Shown here: piece by piece, positions 48,970 to 58,339 of the stretch
Position numbering within the stretch: position 1 is the first letter of the stretch
Layout: every line of letters begins with the position of its first letter
Made by a program: the position numbers and the translations under genes
Assembly (NCBI GenBank): GCA_029433475.1
Contig: JAQTIE010000007.1
Span: forward strand, 372,001 to 436,000
DNA from: Neisseriaceae bacterium ESL0693
GTDB taxonomy: Bacteria; Pseudomonadota; Gammaproteobacteria; Burkholderiales; Neisseriaceae
DNA: 64,000 nt
Reading direction: 5' to 3'
The notes under the pieces: model-generated
Told to the model about the DNA's origin: nothing
Database searches by the model: none
Seen by the model: the letters and a program-made list of their open reading frames with translations, nothing else

Positions 48970-49001
48970 AATGCCTATTTGCCAACGCTAACCGCTACTT
49001 T

Positions 49002-49943
49002 ATGTCTCATACAGCCAAACCACAATATGAAAATAACAAACTGATGAAACGATTACGTCATCAGGTAGGTGCCGCCATCAATGATTATCAGATGATTGAT
49101 GAAGGCGACAAAATCATGGTGTGCTTATCCGGCGGTAAAGACAGCTATGCCCTTCTAGACATTCTGCTGGGGCTTCAGCGCTCAGCGCCGGTCAGATTTG
49201 AATTGCTGGCCGTCAATCTGGATCAGAAACAGCCCGGTTTTCCCGAACACATTTTACCTGATTATCTGCAAAAGCTCGGCATCCCTTTCCGGATTATCGA
49301 AGAAGATACCTACAGCGTGGTCAAACGAGTGATCGCCGAAGGCAAAACCACCTGCGGTTTATGCAGCCGTTTACGCCGCGGTATTTTATATCGCGTGGCC
49401 AAAGAAACCGGTTGTACCAAAATTGCCCTCGGCCATCATCGCGATGACATGCTGGAAACCTTGTTTCTGAATCTGTTTTACGGCGGTAAACTGAAAGCCA
49501 TGCCACCCAAACTCGTGTCAGACAATGGTGAACACATGGTGATCCGGCCGCTGGCTTACGTCAAGGAAAAAGACCTGATCCGCTATGCGGATTTAAAACA
49601 GTTTCCGATTATTCCGTGTAATCTGTGTGGCTCACAAACCAATTTACAGCGCCAGAACATCAAAGAAATGTTACAGCAATGGGATAAACAGTTTCCGGGT
49701 CGACTTGAATCGATGTTTTCAGCCTTGCAAAACGTTGCTCCCTCCCATCTGGCTGATACAACGCTGTTTCCTTTTACCCAGATACATACCGGTCAGATCA
49801 TGCCTGAAGGCGGTGATGTGGCTTTTGATGCTGAAACACACTCATTTTCCTTATCTAGTGCCACACAGAATCAACCAGATCACCCATCTGGCCACAGACA
49901 AATCATCAATATTCTAGACTCTCGCCAGACAACCTCATCATGA
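49002..49943 (+). CDS. ttcA: tRNA 2-thiocytidine(32) synthetase
   Basis: 313-residue iron-sulfur enzyme that thiolates cytidine 32 of certain tRNAs. The ATP-binding PP-loop is [18 protein letters not shown] (about residues 41-58). The cluster/catalytic cysteines are in [15 protein letters not shown] and [14 protein letters not shown], and [19 protein letters not shown] is conserved. Length matches E. coli TtcA (311). Its stop overlaps the next gene's ATG (ATGA), so the downstream MFS gene is translationally coupled. Confidence 0.96.
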   Translation: MSHTAKPQYENNKLMKRLRHQVGAAINDYQMIDEGDKIMVCLSGGKDSYALLDILLGLQRSAPVRFELLAVNLDQKQPGFPEHILPDYLQKLGIPFRIIEEDTYSVVKRVIAEGKTTCGLCSRLRRGILYRVAKETGCTKIALGHHRDDMLETLFLNLFYGGKLKAMPPKLVSDNGEHMVIRPLAYVKEKDLIRYADLKQFPIIPCNLCGSQTNLQRQNIKEMLQQWDKQFPGRLESMFSALQNVAPSHLADTTLFPFTQIHTGQIMPEGGDVAFDAETHSFSLSSATQNQPDHPSGHRQIINILDSRQTTSS

Positions 49944-51181
49944 CGCACAACAAACACAAACTTACCCCTGCCAAAGCCATGCTGGCGGCAGTCAGTGGCT
50001 ATGCCATGGATGGCTTTGATTTACTGATTCTGGGCTTTATGCTCCATACCATCAGTACTGATTTACAGCTGAACCATTCACAGGCCGGTTCACTGGTCAC
50101 CTGGACATTAATCGGCTCAGTCATCGGCGGCATTATCTTCGGTCATTTAAGTGATCGCTTTGGTCGTGTACGCATGTTGTCGGTCACCATTCTGATGTTT
50201 GCTGTATTTACCGGTTTGTGTGCACTGGCACAGGGCTATTATGATCTGTTGATCTACCGCACTTTGGCCGGCATGGGGCTGGGCGGAGAATTTGGTATCG
50301 GCATGGCCATGATTGCCGAAGTCTGGCCAGTCGCCAAACGCAATCGCGCCTCAGCCTGGGTAGGCATGGGCTGGCAGCTGGGTGTATTGGCGGCCGCCTT
50401 CATTACCCCGCCGCTACTCAGCATTATTGGCTGGCGTGGCATGTTTTTAGTCGGCTTATTGCCCGCTGTTGCCTCCTTCTTTATCCGCCACGGGATGCAG
50501 GAACCAGTACAATTTACCCGCCACCACAAAGCCAAAGGGGAAATGTCATTCATTCAGCATTTGCATTTACTGATTGAAGACAAACAGACTGCCCGCGCCA
50601 GTCTGGGGATTTTTATTTTATGTGCAGTCCAGAATTTTGGTTATTATGGCCTCATCATCTGGATGCCGGATTATCTCTCCAGTCAGTTTGGCTTCAGCTT
50701 AACCAAATCCGGTTTATGGACTGGTGTCACCGTCATTGGCATGACTTTTGGCATCTGGCTATTTGGCATTCTGGCCGATCGCTTCACCCGCTGGAAAATT
50801 TTCCTGATTTATCAGATTGGCGCTTTGGTCATGGTATTGGTGTATGCCCAGCTGAAAGACCCGACCGCCATGCTGATTGGCGGTGCCATCATGGGCTTAT
50901 TTGTTAACGGCATGATCGGCGGTTATGGCGCCCTGATCTCAGATAATTTCGCCCCGCATGTCCGCGCCACTGCCCAGAATGTCTTATTCAATCTGGGGCG
51001 CGGCGTGGGTGGTTTTGGTCCTTTAGTCATGGGGCTTCTGGTGGCACAATGGTCATTCTATGCCGCTTTAAGTGTATTGGCACTGATTTATATTCTGGAT
51101 ATTGTGGCCACCCTCTGGCTGATTCCGAAATATTATGACCATGCCGATAAAAGCGATGATAACCTGGGCGCCATTGGTTAA
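49940..51181 (+). CDS. MFS transporter, aromatic acid/sialate-type symporter family
   Basis: 413-residue 12-helix MFS protein. [15 protein letters not shown] in helix 1 carries the DGxD-like D-x-F-D motif of acid:H+ symporters (AAHS/NanT type). [18 protein letters not shown] is motif A, and [24 protein letters not shown] is typical of the sugar-acid/aromatic-acid branch. Likely an uptake system for a small organic acid. It overlaps ttcA by 4 bp and is followed by a cupin gene 38 bp away, which may belong to the same catabolic function. Exact substrate unknown. Confidence 0.85.
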   Translation: MTHNKHKLTPAKAMLAAVSGYAMDGFDLLILGFMLHTISTDLQLNHSQAGSLVTWTLIGSVIGGIIFGHLSDRFGRVRMLSVTILMFAVFTGLCALAQGYYDLLIYRTLAGMGLGGEFGIGMAMIAEVWPVAKRNRASAWVGMGWQLGVLAAAFITPPLLSIIGWRGMFLVGLLPAVASFFIRHGMQEPVQFTRHHKAKGEMSFIQHLHLLIEDKQTARASLGIFILCAVQNFGYYGLIIWMPDYLSSQFGFSLTKSGLWTGVTVIGMTFGIWLFGILADRFTRWKIFLIYQIGALVMVLVYAQLKDPTAMLIGGAIMGLFVNGMIGGYGALISDNFAPHVRATAQNVLFNLGRGVGGFGPLVMGLLVAQWSFYAALSVLALIYILDIVATLWLIPKYYDHADKSDDNLGAIG

Positions 51182-51219
51182 TATACCTAAACCATGATTT
51201 TTATCCGAAAGCATTCATC

Positions 51220-51603
51220 ATGACTCAGTTTACCCAAGTAATCCTGTTTACCGATCAGGACGGTTTTGCCCGCTTTAAAGAACAACCCATTGAATTGAAT
51301 GAAGGCAGCGCCCAAACCCGTTTATCTTGCTGGCTGCCGGCCGAAGGTTTACGTTTACGCCAAAGTCCGGTAGGATTCAAAAGTGATTTTCACTGTACAG
51401 ATCAGGCACAATGGCTGTTTGTACTGCAAGGCATCATGGAAATCGGCTTACGCGATGGCAGTTATCGCCGCTTTCATGCGGGTGAACACTTTTATTCGGC
51501 CGATTTATTGCCCGAAGGAGCCTCATTTAACCCTGAAATTCATGGTCATTGCAGCCGCCTGATTGGTGATGTCCCGTTGATTACTGCCTTTGTACGCGGT
51601 TAA
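51220..51603 (+). CDS. Cupin-domain protein
   Basis: 127-residue small cytosolic protein with a single cupin barrel. The central part QAQWLFVLQGIMEIGLRDGSYRRFHAGEHFYSADL follows the cupin pattern (strand, G-x-M-E-I, G-x5-R, AGEHFY); key region about residues 68-97. Only part of the usual His/Glu metal-ligand set is visible, so a metal-dependent catalytic role is uncertain. Lying just after an acid transporter suggests a linked binding or detoxifying role. Its stop codon abuts the bcp region. Confidence 0.75.
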   Translation: MTQFTQVILFTDQDGFARFKEQPIELNEGSAQTRLSCWLPAEGLRLRQSPVGFKSDFHCTDQAQWLFVLQGIMEIGLRDGSYRRFHAGEHFYSADLLPEGASFNPEIHGHCSRLIGDVPLITAFVRG

Positions 51604-51629
51604 TGTTTATTTTGCCGGAGAACATCAAC

Positions 51630-52076
51630 ATGAATACCCAATCCATGGATTTTAGCCTGCCAGACGCCAAAGGCGAGCTATTTAATGCCAAAGAACATCT
51701 GCCATTAATCGTTTATTTCTATCCCAAAGACAATACCCCGGGCTGCACCACTGAAGCCGTGTCTTTTTCCCGCTTATTGCCCCAGTTTCAACAACTGGGC
51801 TATCAAGTGGTCGGCATCTCGCGCGACAGTCAGAAAAGTCATCAGAATTTTACCGATAAACACCAGCTAAGCATTACCTTATTATCCGATCCGGATGAAA
51901 CCGTATGCCGCCAGTTTCATGTCATGAAAGAAAAAAACATGTATGGTAAAAAAGTCTGGGGCATTGAACGCAGTACGTTCATACTGGATAAACACGGCCA
52001 GATCAGTCATGAATGGCGTAAAGTCAAAGCTGCCGATCATGCCGAAGCCGTACTGACTTTTCTGCAGAGTCAATAA
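51630..52076 (+). CDS. bcp: Thioredoxin-dependent peroxiredoxin, Bcp/PrxQ family
   Basis: 148-residue peroxiredoxin that reduces hydroperoxides. The peroxidatic cysteine is in YPKDNTPGCTTEAVSFSRLL (about residue 39). The usual resolving cysteine five residues later is absent; another Cys lies in DPDETVCRQFHV. The C-terminal KVWGIERSTFILDKHGQI is typical. GGAG lies about 10 bases before the ATG at 51630; the longer frame from 51603 is not needed. The stop overlaps the next ATG (TAATG). Confidence 0.92.
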   Translation: MNTQSMDFSLPDAKGELFNAKEHLPLIVYFYPKDNTPGCTTEAVSFSRLLPQFQQLGYQVVGISRDSQKSHQNFTDKHQLSITLLSDPDETVCRQFHVMKEKNMYGKKVWGIERSTFILDKHGQISHEWRKVKAADHAEAVLTFLQSQ

Positions 52077-52534
52077 TGCCACAATACCATTACATATGTT
52101 CCTGTGCTCCGCTTTGTCTGGATTTTGATAACCAGGGTCGGCTGATCGAATTAAACTGGACAACCAAAGACATGCTCAATCTTGAGCCATTAAGCGGCTA
52201 CTGGGCACAACAATTAGACGCCTATTTCGGCCACCAACCCTATACATTTGACGCCCCCGTTCTGGCCTATGGTACCCCTTTTCAGCACCGTGTCTGGCAA
52301 GCCATTGCCCAGATACCTTATGGCCAGGTGGCCAGCTATGGCGATATTGCCCGCCAGATCGGTAGTCATCCGCGCCCTGTAGGTATCGCCTGTGGCAAAA
52401 ATCCGTTGCCGATTATTATTCCCTGTCATCGCGTCGTCGCTGCTCAGGGATTGGGTGGCTTCAGTTCAGGCTGGAATAATCGGGATTTGGCCATTAAACG
52501 CTGGCTATTGCACCATGAAGGCGCCCAATGGTGA
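52076..52534 (+). CDS. ogt: Methylated-DNA--protein-cysteine S-methyltransferase
   Basis: 152-residue DNA repair suicide enzyme that removes alkyl groups from O6-guanine. The acceptor Cys is in IIIPCHRVVAAQGLGGFSSG (about residue 121). TPFQHRVWQAIAQIPYGQVASYGDIARQIG forms the helix-turn-helix DNA-binding part. The N-terminal domain is short. It overlaps bcp by 1 bp and xerD by 7 bp, so the three are a tightly packed operon. Confidence 0.94.
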   Translation: MPQYHYICSCAPLCLDFDNQGRLIELNWTTKDMLNLEPLSGYWAQQLDAYFGHQPYTFDAPVLAYGTPFQHRVWQAIAQIPYGQVASYGDIARQIGSHPRPVGIACGKNPLPIIIPCHRVVAAQGLGGFSSGWNNRDLAIKRWLLHHEGAQW

Positions 52535-53433
52535 ATCCGGCTGAAGATTTACCGCCATCATTACAGCAACCGATTGAGGCATTACTGGAACATTTATGGC
52601 TCAGTGAGCAACTGGCACACAATACACTGGAAAGCTACCGCCGCGACCTGACCAAAATCGGCCATCGTCTGCATCAACAGCAACAAAACTGGCTGACCGT
52701 TGACAACATCACTCTGGCCGCCGCCATTTTTGCCGAAGATGAAAAAAGCACCACCCATGCGCGCTCACTTTCTGCATGTAAACGCTTATTCCGCTGGCTG
52801 TTTGACTATCAGCAACGCCCGGATATCCCTACTGACTTTCTGACCACACCTCAAAAAGGCCAGTATTTACCCGGTATCGTATCGGAAAACCAGATTGAAG
52901 CCTTATTGTCGGCTCCGGATACCGAAAGTGTGCACGGCCTGCGCGATAAAGCATTATTGGAATTAATGTATGCCACCGGCCTGCGCGTCAGTGAGGCAGT
53001 CAGTCTGACCTTGGCGGAACTGGATTTACAGCGCGGATTATTAAGTACCATTGGTAAAGGCAATAAACAACGGCTCGTGCCTTTAGGTGAAGAAGCCATA
53101 GACTGGCTACAGCATTATTGCGCCATCAGCCGGCCGGCTCTGCTCAAAGGCCGGGCATGTGATGCGGTTTTTGTCAGCCAGAAAAAAGGCAGCATGAGCC
53201 GCCAGCTGGCATGGATGATCGTGAGTAAATATGCGGCCATGGCTAAAATTGAACATTTAAGCCCGCATGGCCTGCGCCACGCTTTTGCCACCCATTTGGT
53301 TAACCACGGCGCCGATTTACGCGTAGTACAACTGCTTTTGGGACATGCCGACATCAGCACCACCCAGATATATACCCATGTTGCCAATGAACGGCTGAAA
53401 CAAATCGTCCAGCAGCATCACCCGCGCGGATAA
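52528..53433 (+). CDS. xerD: Site-specific tyrosine recombinase XerD
   Basis: 301-residue recombinase that with XerC resolves chromosome dimers at dif. The N-terminal SAM-like domain has HLWLSEQLAHNTLESYRRDL. Catalytic residues: Arg in YATGLRVSEAVSL, Lys in GKGNKQRLVPLG, HGLRHAFATHLVNHGADLRV (His-x-x-Arg), LLGHADIS (His) and the nucleophile Tyr in TTQIYTHVANERL near residue 284. Length equals E. coli XerD (298) closely. Start overlaps the ogt end. Confidence 0.95.
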   Translation: MVNPAEDLPPSLQQPIEALLEHLWLSEQLAHNTLESYRRDLTKIGHRLHQQQQNWLTVDNITLAAAIFAEDEKSTTHARSLSACKRLFRWLFDYQQRPDIPTDFLTTPQKGQYLPGIVSENQIEALLSAPDTESVHGLRDKALLELMYATGLRVSEAVSLTLAELDLQRGLLSTIGKGNKQRLVPLGEEAIDWLQHYCAISRPALLKGRACDAVFVSQKKGSMSRQLAWMIVSKYAAMAKIEHLSPHGLRHAFATHLVNHGADLRVVQLLLGHADISTTQIYTHVANERLKQIVQQHHPRG

Positions 53434-53459
53434 ACAACACCTGATCAATCGTCTTTATG

Positions 53460-53705
53460 TCAAAATAATGGGTAACCCATAAAATACCGGTTATCCATCA
53501 TCTTTCTGTACTGTTTATTGCTTCTTATTGCTTCCAGTCTGGATTTTGCCAGATAAGCCCCATTATCTGGCCTGATGTACCCATTCGAATCTTTAAATAT
53601 ACCAAAGAAATAAATCAAGCTACTGTTAATTGCCTTATCTGCCTGACTCATTTCTGCCACATCATCGCACAAACAACCCTGTCTGCTAACATCTGCCGCA
53701 AACAC
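53460..53705 (-). pseudogene. Hypothetical secreted protein with displaced signal peptide
   Basis: The frame after a GTG at 53703-53705 codes for an 81-residue protein with several Cys and charged residues (MSQADKAINSSLIYFFGIFK), no family recognised. Directly upstream, the same frame reads RYLVCVIAIIGVFAADV, a good signal peptide core, but it has no start codon. The only ATG (about 53750) is out of frame by one base (MDKDS). One deleted base after ATGGATAAA would restore MDKTRYLVCVIAIIG. So the gene appears frameshifted, unless the shorter GTG form is used. Confidence 0.4.
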
Positions 53706-53966
53706 CCCGATAATAGCGATAACACAAACCAGATACCGAGTCTTTATCCATTCAACAGATCCCGAATCATCCCAGAATGATCATGATTTCAATGTCCGGC
53801 TCATCATGATAAATCAACCCTTGGCCACCATTTCCGACCTACAGCAAAACAGTAAGATTATCAATATTCTATTTACTTATAACGATAGCGATATTTACCA
53901 TTTATCATTATAACCAAATCATTCCTATAATATCAGTTCTGATTAAATCTGGCGGTTTTCAATATC
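53706..53966. other. Promoter region of the thiazoline-carboxylate operon
   Basis: About 260 bp. A TATAAT at 53926-53931 lies 36 bp before the first ATG; the -35 is weak. The left part holds the displaced signal-peptide sequence of the minus-strand hypothetical gene. Confidence 0.4.
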
Positions 53967-55592
53967 ATGAACCTTTTGAAAAAATGGATAATTACCCTAT
54001 TGGCTGGCATCGCCTTACCTTGCCTGGCCAATGAAGCCAAGCCATTAAAAGTGGGCATTGATCTGACCTATGCCCCCTATGCCTACAACGAACATCAGAA
54101 AGCACAAGGTTTTGATCCGCAATTCATGCGACTTTTGGCACAACAGGCGCACCAGCCGATTGAATTTTACGATACCAGAATAGAAAATCTGATCATGGGT
54201 TTAACTTCCAAACATTATGACATGGTCGCCAGCGCCTTATACGTGAATGCAGAACGTGCCAGACAAGTGGATTTCATACCCTATCTGCAAACAGGCGGCG
54301 TATTACTGGTGCGGCAAAATGACACCTTCTCACCGCAAACCTTACAGGATTTATGCGGCAAACGCGTATCCATGATGAAAGGCGCCGCCTGGATCAGCCT
54401 GATGCAGCAAGTCAGTCAGAATCACTGCCAGCCCCGCCATCTGGCGCCGATTGATATCCGCACCTACCCCACCGCCCCCGAAGCCTCGCAAGCCCTGTTA
54501 TCACAAGGCGTAGATGTGCAATACGAAGATGCCGCCGTTGCTTCGGCTCTGCTGCATTCACTGGGCAATACCCTGAAAATCACCAATCAGCAGTTACTCA
54601 ATCCGGTTTTAATCGGCCTGGCCATTCGTAAAAATGATACCGAAACCGCTGAATTTCTGGCCAGACAAATTAAACAACTACAGCAAACCCCCCAATATAC
54701 CGCTTTACTCGGCCATTATCATTTAAGCCCGCCAGACAAAGCATTACTCACACAAAATGCCCCCTATCTGATCACCGATGAAGCAAGTAACCTCAAACAA
54801 CGCGCCGATATCCATTCAGGCTTATTCGACTACCACTATCTCATCACCCAACTGAAAAACCCCGACTTCATCCGCGCCGGTTTATGGGTGATACTGCTGG
54901 CTTCCTTAGCATGGTTACTGGCCGCAGGCTTTGGCCTGATACTGGCGCTGGCCAACCGCAGCACCTCACGCCTGCTGCACCACAGCAGCGCCCTGTATAT
55001 CTGGTTATTCCGCAGCCTACCCTTACTGGTATTACTCATCTCGCTTTACAACCTGCCACGTATCTGGGCAGCCAGTCATATGGTACTGGCCAAACCCTTT
55101 TATGCCGGACTGATTGCACTGATATTAAGCGAAAGTGCCTACATGGCAGAAATTCACCGCGCCGCCCTGCAAGGCATTCCTTCCGGCCAGTTTGAGGCCA
55201 GTAAAGCCCTGGGATTACGCCCGTTAACCATTTACCGCCACATCATTCTGCCGCAGGCATTACGCTTGGCTCTGCCACCCTTAACCAACCAATTCATCAC
55301 CATCATCAAATTAACCTCACTGGTTTCGGTGATTTCATTTACTGAAATTCTGCTGGTGGGGCAACAACTCTATACCCGTAATTTCAAAGTTATGGAAACC
55401 TTGGCCGTAGTCGCCATTTATTATATGGTGATCATCAGTCTGGTCAGCTGGCTATTGAAACGCTGGGAACATTACCTGAAACACTGCCGGCACCCAAGAA
55501 AATACTTCTCATTCAGAAAGATAAACATAACCTCTCCGCTTCAGCCCGAAGAGCCCATCATGGCGGTCAAAGGAATTGCTGATCATGATTAA
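53967..55592 (+). CDS. Fused periplasmic substrate-binding and permease protein, polar amino-acid ABC type
   Basis: 541-residue fusion. Signal peptide (residues ~1-21, ending CLA), then a family-3 solute-binding domain (about 28-260: LKVGIDLTYAPYAYNEHQKAQ, then HYDMVASALYVNAERARQVDF). A permease domain follows (about 310-510), with the ATPase-contact EAA loop EASKALGLRPLTIYRHIILP. Such fusions occur in GlnP-type importers. No ATP-binding gene is adjacent, so a partner must lie elsewhere or be shared. The next two genes hydrolyse 2-aminothiazoline-4-carboxylate and N-carbamoylcysteine, suggesting the import substrate is that compound or cysteine-related. Confidence 0.88.
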   Translation: MNLLKKWIITLLAGIALPCLANEAKPLKVGIDLTYAPYAYNEHQKAQGFDPQFMRLLAQQAHQPIEFYDTRIENLIMGLTSKHYDMVASALYVNAERARQVDFIPYLQTGGVLLVRQNDTFSPQTLQDLCGKRVSMMKGAAWISLMQQVSQNHCQPRHLAPIDIRTYPTAPEASQALLSQGVDVQYEDAAVASALLHSLGNTLKITNQQLLNPVLIGLAIRKNDTETAEFLARQIKQLQQTPQYTALLGHYHLSPPDKALLTQNAPYLITDEASNLKQRADIHSGLFDYHYLITQLKNPDFIRAGLWVILLASLAWLLAAGFGLILALANRSTSRLLHHSSALYIWLFRSLPLLVLLISLYNLPRIWAASHMVLAKPFYAGLIALILSESAYMAEIHRAALQGIPSGQFEASKALGLRPLTIYRHIILPQALRLALPPLTNQFITIIKLTSLVSVISFTEILLVGQQLYTRNFKVMETLAVVAIYYMVIISLVSWLLKRWEHYLKHCRHPRKYFSFRKINITSPLQPEEPIMAVKGIADHD

Positions 55593-55710
55593 CCCTGACC
55601 ATAATTAATTGTACCGTCAATACCCCTGTCATGCCCTGATAACCAATATAAAAACATGCAGCAAAATGACGAGCCAACAGCATAATTAACCCCTAAAAGG
55701 AGCCCAACAC

Positions 55711-56202
55711 ATGCCTACCTTTCCCGAAATCGGCATTTTGCACCAACGTAAAATCGAGGCTGAAATCATCAAGCCCATTTACGATATTCTGGTGCACAAT
55801 TATGGCAAACAAGAGGCCAAAGCCATTATTGCCGAAGCCATTGCCACCGCCGCCGTCAATGCAGGCAAATCCTTTGCCGCCAAAGAAGCCAAAGCCACCA
55901 GCATGGAAAGCTTTGTTGCCCTGCAACACCTGTGGGAACAAGATGATGCTTTAGACATCACCATTCTTAAAAATGACGCCGATCACTATCACTATAACGT
56001 TCACCAGTGTCGTTATGCCCAGATGTATCAGGAAATGGGGTTGGAAGACATTGGTTTTTTGTTGTCCTGCCATCGCGACAGCAAATTTATTGAAGGCTAC
56101 GCCCCCCACATCACGCTTGAGCGCCAGCATACAGTCATGATGGGTGACGGATTGTGCGATTTTCGCTATCAACGACAGGCAAAACAAAATGACCAATCCT
56201 GA
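55711..56202 (+). CDS. L-2-amino-thiazoline-4-carboxylate hydrolase family protein
   Basis: 163-residue protein that I assign to the ATC hydrolase family, which opens L-2-amino-thiazoline-4-carboxylate to N-carbamoyl-L-cysteine. The helical N-terminal half (EAEIIKPIYDILVHNYGKQE; AKAIIAEAIATAAVNAGKSF) and the C-terminal YHYNVHQCRYAQMYQEMGL with FLLSCHRDSKFIEGYAPHI and GDGLCDFRYQ carry the conserved Cys and His residues. AAGGAGCCC precedes the ATG. Its last 14 bases overlap the carbamoylase gene, so both enzymes are coupled. Family assignment is from pattern memory. Confidence 0.8.
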   Translation: MPTFPEIGILHQRKIEAEIIKPIYDILVHNYGKQEAKAIIAEAIATAAVNAGKSFAAKEAKATSMESFVALQHLWEQDDALDITILKNDADHYHYNVHQCRYAQMYQEMGLEDIGFLLSCHRDSKFIEGYAPHITLERQHTVMMGDGLCDFRYQRQAKQNDQS

Positions 56203-57463
56203 TATCACCGCCTCTACAACGCCACGCATCAACCGCCAGCGCCTTATCCAGCTACTGCATGACTTTGCCCAGTTCGGCCTGACCGCTCGTCATGGCGTCA
56301 GCCGGCTGGCCTTAACCCAGATTGACCGTGCCGCACGCAATTATCTGATTGAATTGAGTCAGGCCGCCGGTTTTCAGGTGCGGATTGATGCCATCGGCAA
56401 TATTTTTATCCGCCGTCATGGCAGCCATGATCTGCCCGTGGTCATGACCGGCTCTCATGGCGATAGCCAGCCACAAGGCGGGCGTTATGATGGCATTTAC
56501 GGCGTACTGGCCGGACTGGAAGCATTACTGAGCCTGAATGATGCCAACATCACTACCCTCCATCCGATTGAGCTTGTCATGTGGACCAATGAAGAAGGTG
56601 CCCGTTTTGCGCCAGCCATGATGGGTTCGGCCGTGTATACCGGCCAGCTTAAACTTGAAACCGCCTATGCCATACACGATCAGGCCGGTATCAGCGTCAA
56701 AGAAGCCTTGCAGGACATTCATTATTTAGGCCATGATCAAGTGGCAGGCCAGCCCATTAAAGCCTATATCGAAGCCCATATTGAACAAGGCCCGATTCTG
56801 GAACAGGAACAATACCCCATCGGCGTGGTACACGGCGCCTTTGCCCAGCGCTGGTTTAACATCGAATTAACCGGCATGGCCGCACATGCCGGCACCACCC
56901 CGCTGCATTTACGCCAGGACGCCGTACTGGGCATGGCACATTGCATCAGTGCACTCAACCAACTGGCCTTACAACCCGAAAATCAAGACGTGCGCCTGAC
57001 AGTCGGTATGGTTCAGGTACAGCCCAATTCACGCAATGTGGTGGCTGATAAAGCCCTGTTTACCATTGATGTTCGCCACCATGATGACGCTTTGCTTGAT
57101 CGGCTGACATTGGCCATCAATACCGAATTACAGCACATCGCCCAAAAATACGCCCTTACCATCCACATTGACCCTTGCCTGAACATGCCCGCCATTCACT
57201 TCTCCCCTGAATGCTGCCGCGTGATTGAAGATGCTGCCAGAAAACATCATTATGCCTATAAATCCATGATTTCCGGCGCCGGCCATGATGCCTGCCACCT
57301 CAGCACCATCGCCCCGACTGCCATGATTTTTATTCCATGCATCAAAGGCATTAGCCATAATGAAGCCGAAGCCATCACCGATGAATGGGCACACGCCGGC
57401 GCCACCGTTTTACTGGAAAGTTTACTGACACTGGCACAAAACCATGAATCTGAAAAACCATAG
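56189..57463 (+). CDS. M20-family amidohydrolase, N-carbamoyl-L-amino acid (probably N-carbamoylcysteine) hydrolase
   Basis: 424-residue zinc enzyme of the hydantoinase/carbamoylase branch. Metal-binding segments: MTGSHGDSQPQGGRYDGIYG (His and Asp), MWTNEEGARFAPAMMGS (Glu-Glu), AYIEAHIEQGPILEQEQ (His), and IPCIKGISHNEAEAI (last His). The dimerisation lid lies about residues 215-330. N-carbamoyl-L-cysteine hydrolysis would release L-cysteine, CO2 and ammonia, completing the pathway started by the upstream gene. Start ATG at 56189 overlaps the upstream gene by 14 bp; a longer frame from 56144 lies inside it. Allantoate amidohydrolase is the main alternative identity. Confidence 0.85.
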   Translation: MTNPDITASTTPRINRQRLIQLLHDFAQFGLTARHGVSRLALTQIDRAARNYLIELSQAAGFQVRIDAIGNIFIRRHGSHDLPVVMTGSHGDSQPQGGRYDGIYGVLAGLEALLSLNDANITTLHPIELVMWTNEEGARFAPAMMGSAVYTGQLKLETAYAIHDQAGISVKEALQDIHYLGHDQVAGQPIKAYIEAHIEQGPILEQEQYPIGVVHGAFAQRWFNIELTGMAAHAGTTPLHLRQDAVLGMAHCISALNQLALQPENQDVRLTVGMVQVQPNSRNVVADKALFTIDVRHHDDALLDRLTLAINTELQHIAQKYALTIHIDPCLNMPAIHFSPECCRVIEDAARKHHYAYKSMISGAGHDACHLSTIAPTAMIFIPCIKGISHNEAEAITDEWAHAGATVLLESLLTLAQNHESEKP

Positions 57464-57658
57464 AGCATATAAGTAAAAATAAGCGCTGTCTGATATGCCT
57501 GCTGACACTATTGTTAATGATTTATTTAAAAAATATTGAGATATACCGACTGAAAACAGATAAACCAAGACCATTTACCCCAGTTGGCAAACAAATTAAC
57601 CCCATTTTAGAATATGATTCAGCACAAACATCATTATTCCCTCTGATTAATGGTACAT

Positions 57659-57694
57659 ACAGGCTGTTACTATAAATAATAACAGCCTGTTTTA
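57659..57694 (+). terminator. Rho-independent terminator of the thiazoline-carboxylate operon
   Basis: ACAGGCTGTTA (57659-57669) and TAACAGCCTGT (57680-57690) form a perfect 11-bp stem with a 10-base loop, followed by TTTATATAA. Confidence 0.8.
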
Positions 57695-57707
57695 TATAAA
57701 ATCTAAC

Positions 57708-58091
57708 CTACCCCACCTCACTCAGCCGGATATCAACTGCCTGATGCAGAATCCGGTCAACACTGGCGCGCACACCACCCATCATGGTTAATAGATAACC
57801 CGCCAATTGCAGCATCTCTTCATGATCAACCAGAGGATTGGTGTCTATTTCCTGTTGCTGTATGGTTTGTCGTTCCAGCAACAATTTACCCATGGTTTCA
57901 GCCATCTGATTAAACACAACACTCGCCTGAAAGCAGTCACCAATGACCAGATTTAGATCATGCATATCTAAACACTGGCGCTTTTCATGTGGCAATAAAT
58001 CGGTATTAAGTATAAAGGAGATCAGCTGATGATTGTACAGCAGACTGGCGATAGCATCATAATATTGAGTATCAAAGGTAAGTTTATGCAT
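57708..58091 (-). CDS. Hypothetical small cytosolic protein
   Basis: 127-residue helical protein starting MHKLTFDTQYYDAIASLLYN, with no family recognised. It is acidic and has a central QMAETMGKLLLERQTIQQQE helix and a C-terminal LAGYLLTMMGGVRASVDRIL. The ATG at 58089-58091 has ACGAGG upstream; a longer frame to 58175 is less likely. A decayed copy of its first ~25 codons lies 330 bp upstream (58340-58425). Position next to a two-partner secretion locus invites a link, but there is no evidence of one. Confidence 0.6.
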   Translation of the reverse strand: MHKLTFDTQYYDAIASLLYNHQLISFILNTDLLPHEKRQCLDMHDLNLVIGDCFQASVVFNQMAETMGKLLLERQTIQQQEIDTNPLVDHEEMLQLAGYLLTMMGGVRASVDRILHQAVDIRLSEVG

Positions 58092-58223
58092 GACGAGCCT
58101 CGTGAGAAAAATAGGGATAGAAAGGGTTATACAGATATAAATATCCCTTACAGGAAAATATATCTGCCGTTTCACACCAGTGTCTCACGACTGGGCACGC
58201 TATTGAACGTGGTGGCGGAATCT

Positions 58224-58250
58224 TGCCGTTAAATCACAATATTGTCAATA
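58224..58250. repeat. Short direct repeat, copy 1
   Basis: TTGCCGTTAAATCACAATAT and following bases recur with a few changes at 58785-58811 (TTGCCGTTAAACCACACAAT). Together with the duplicated gene start this points to an ancestral duplication in the region. Confidence 0.45.
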
Positions 58251-58339
58251 TTTATTCTAAAAGACTATATTAAAATACTCGCTTTATCTTGAATTTATCT
58301 TAACTTGATAGCGACAGTAATACCAATATTATTCACGCA

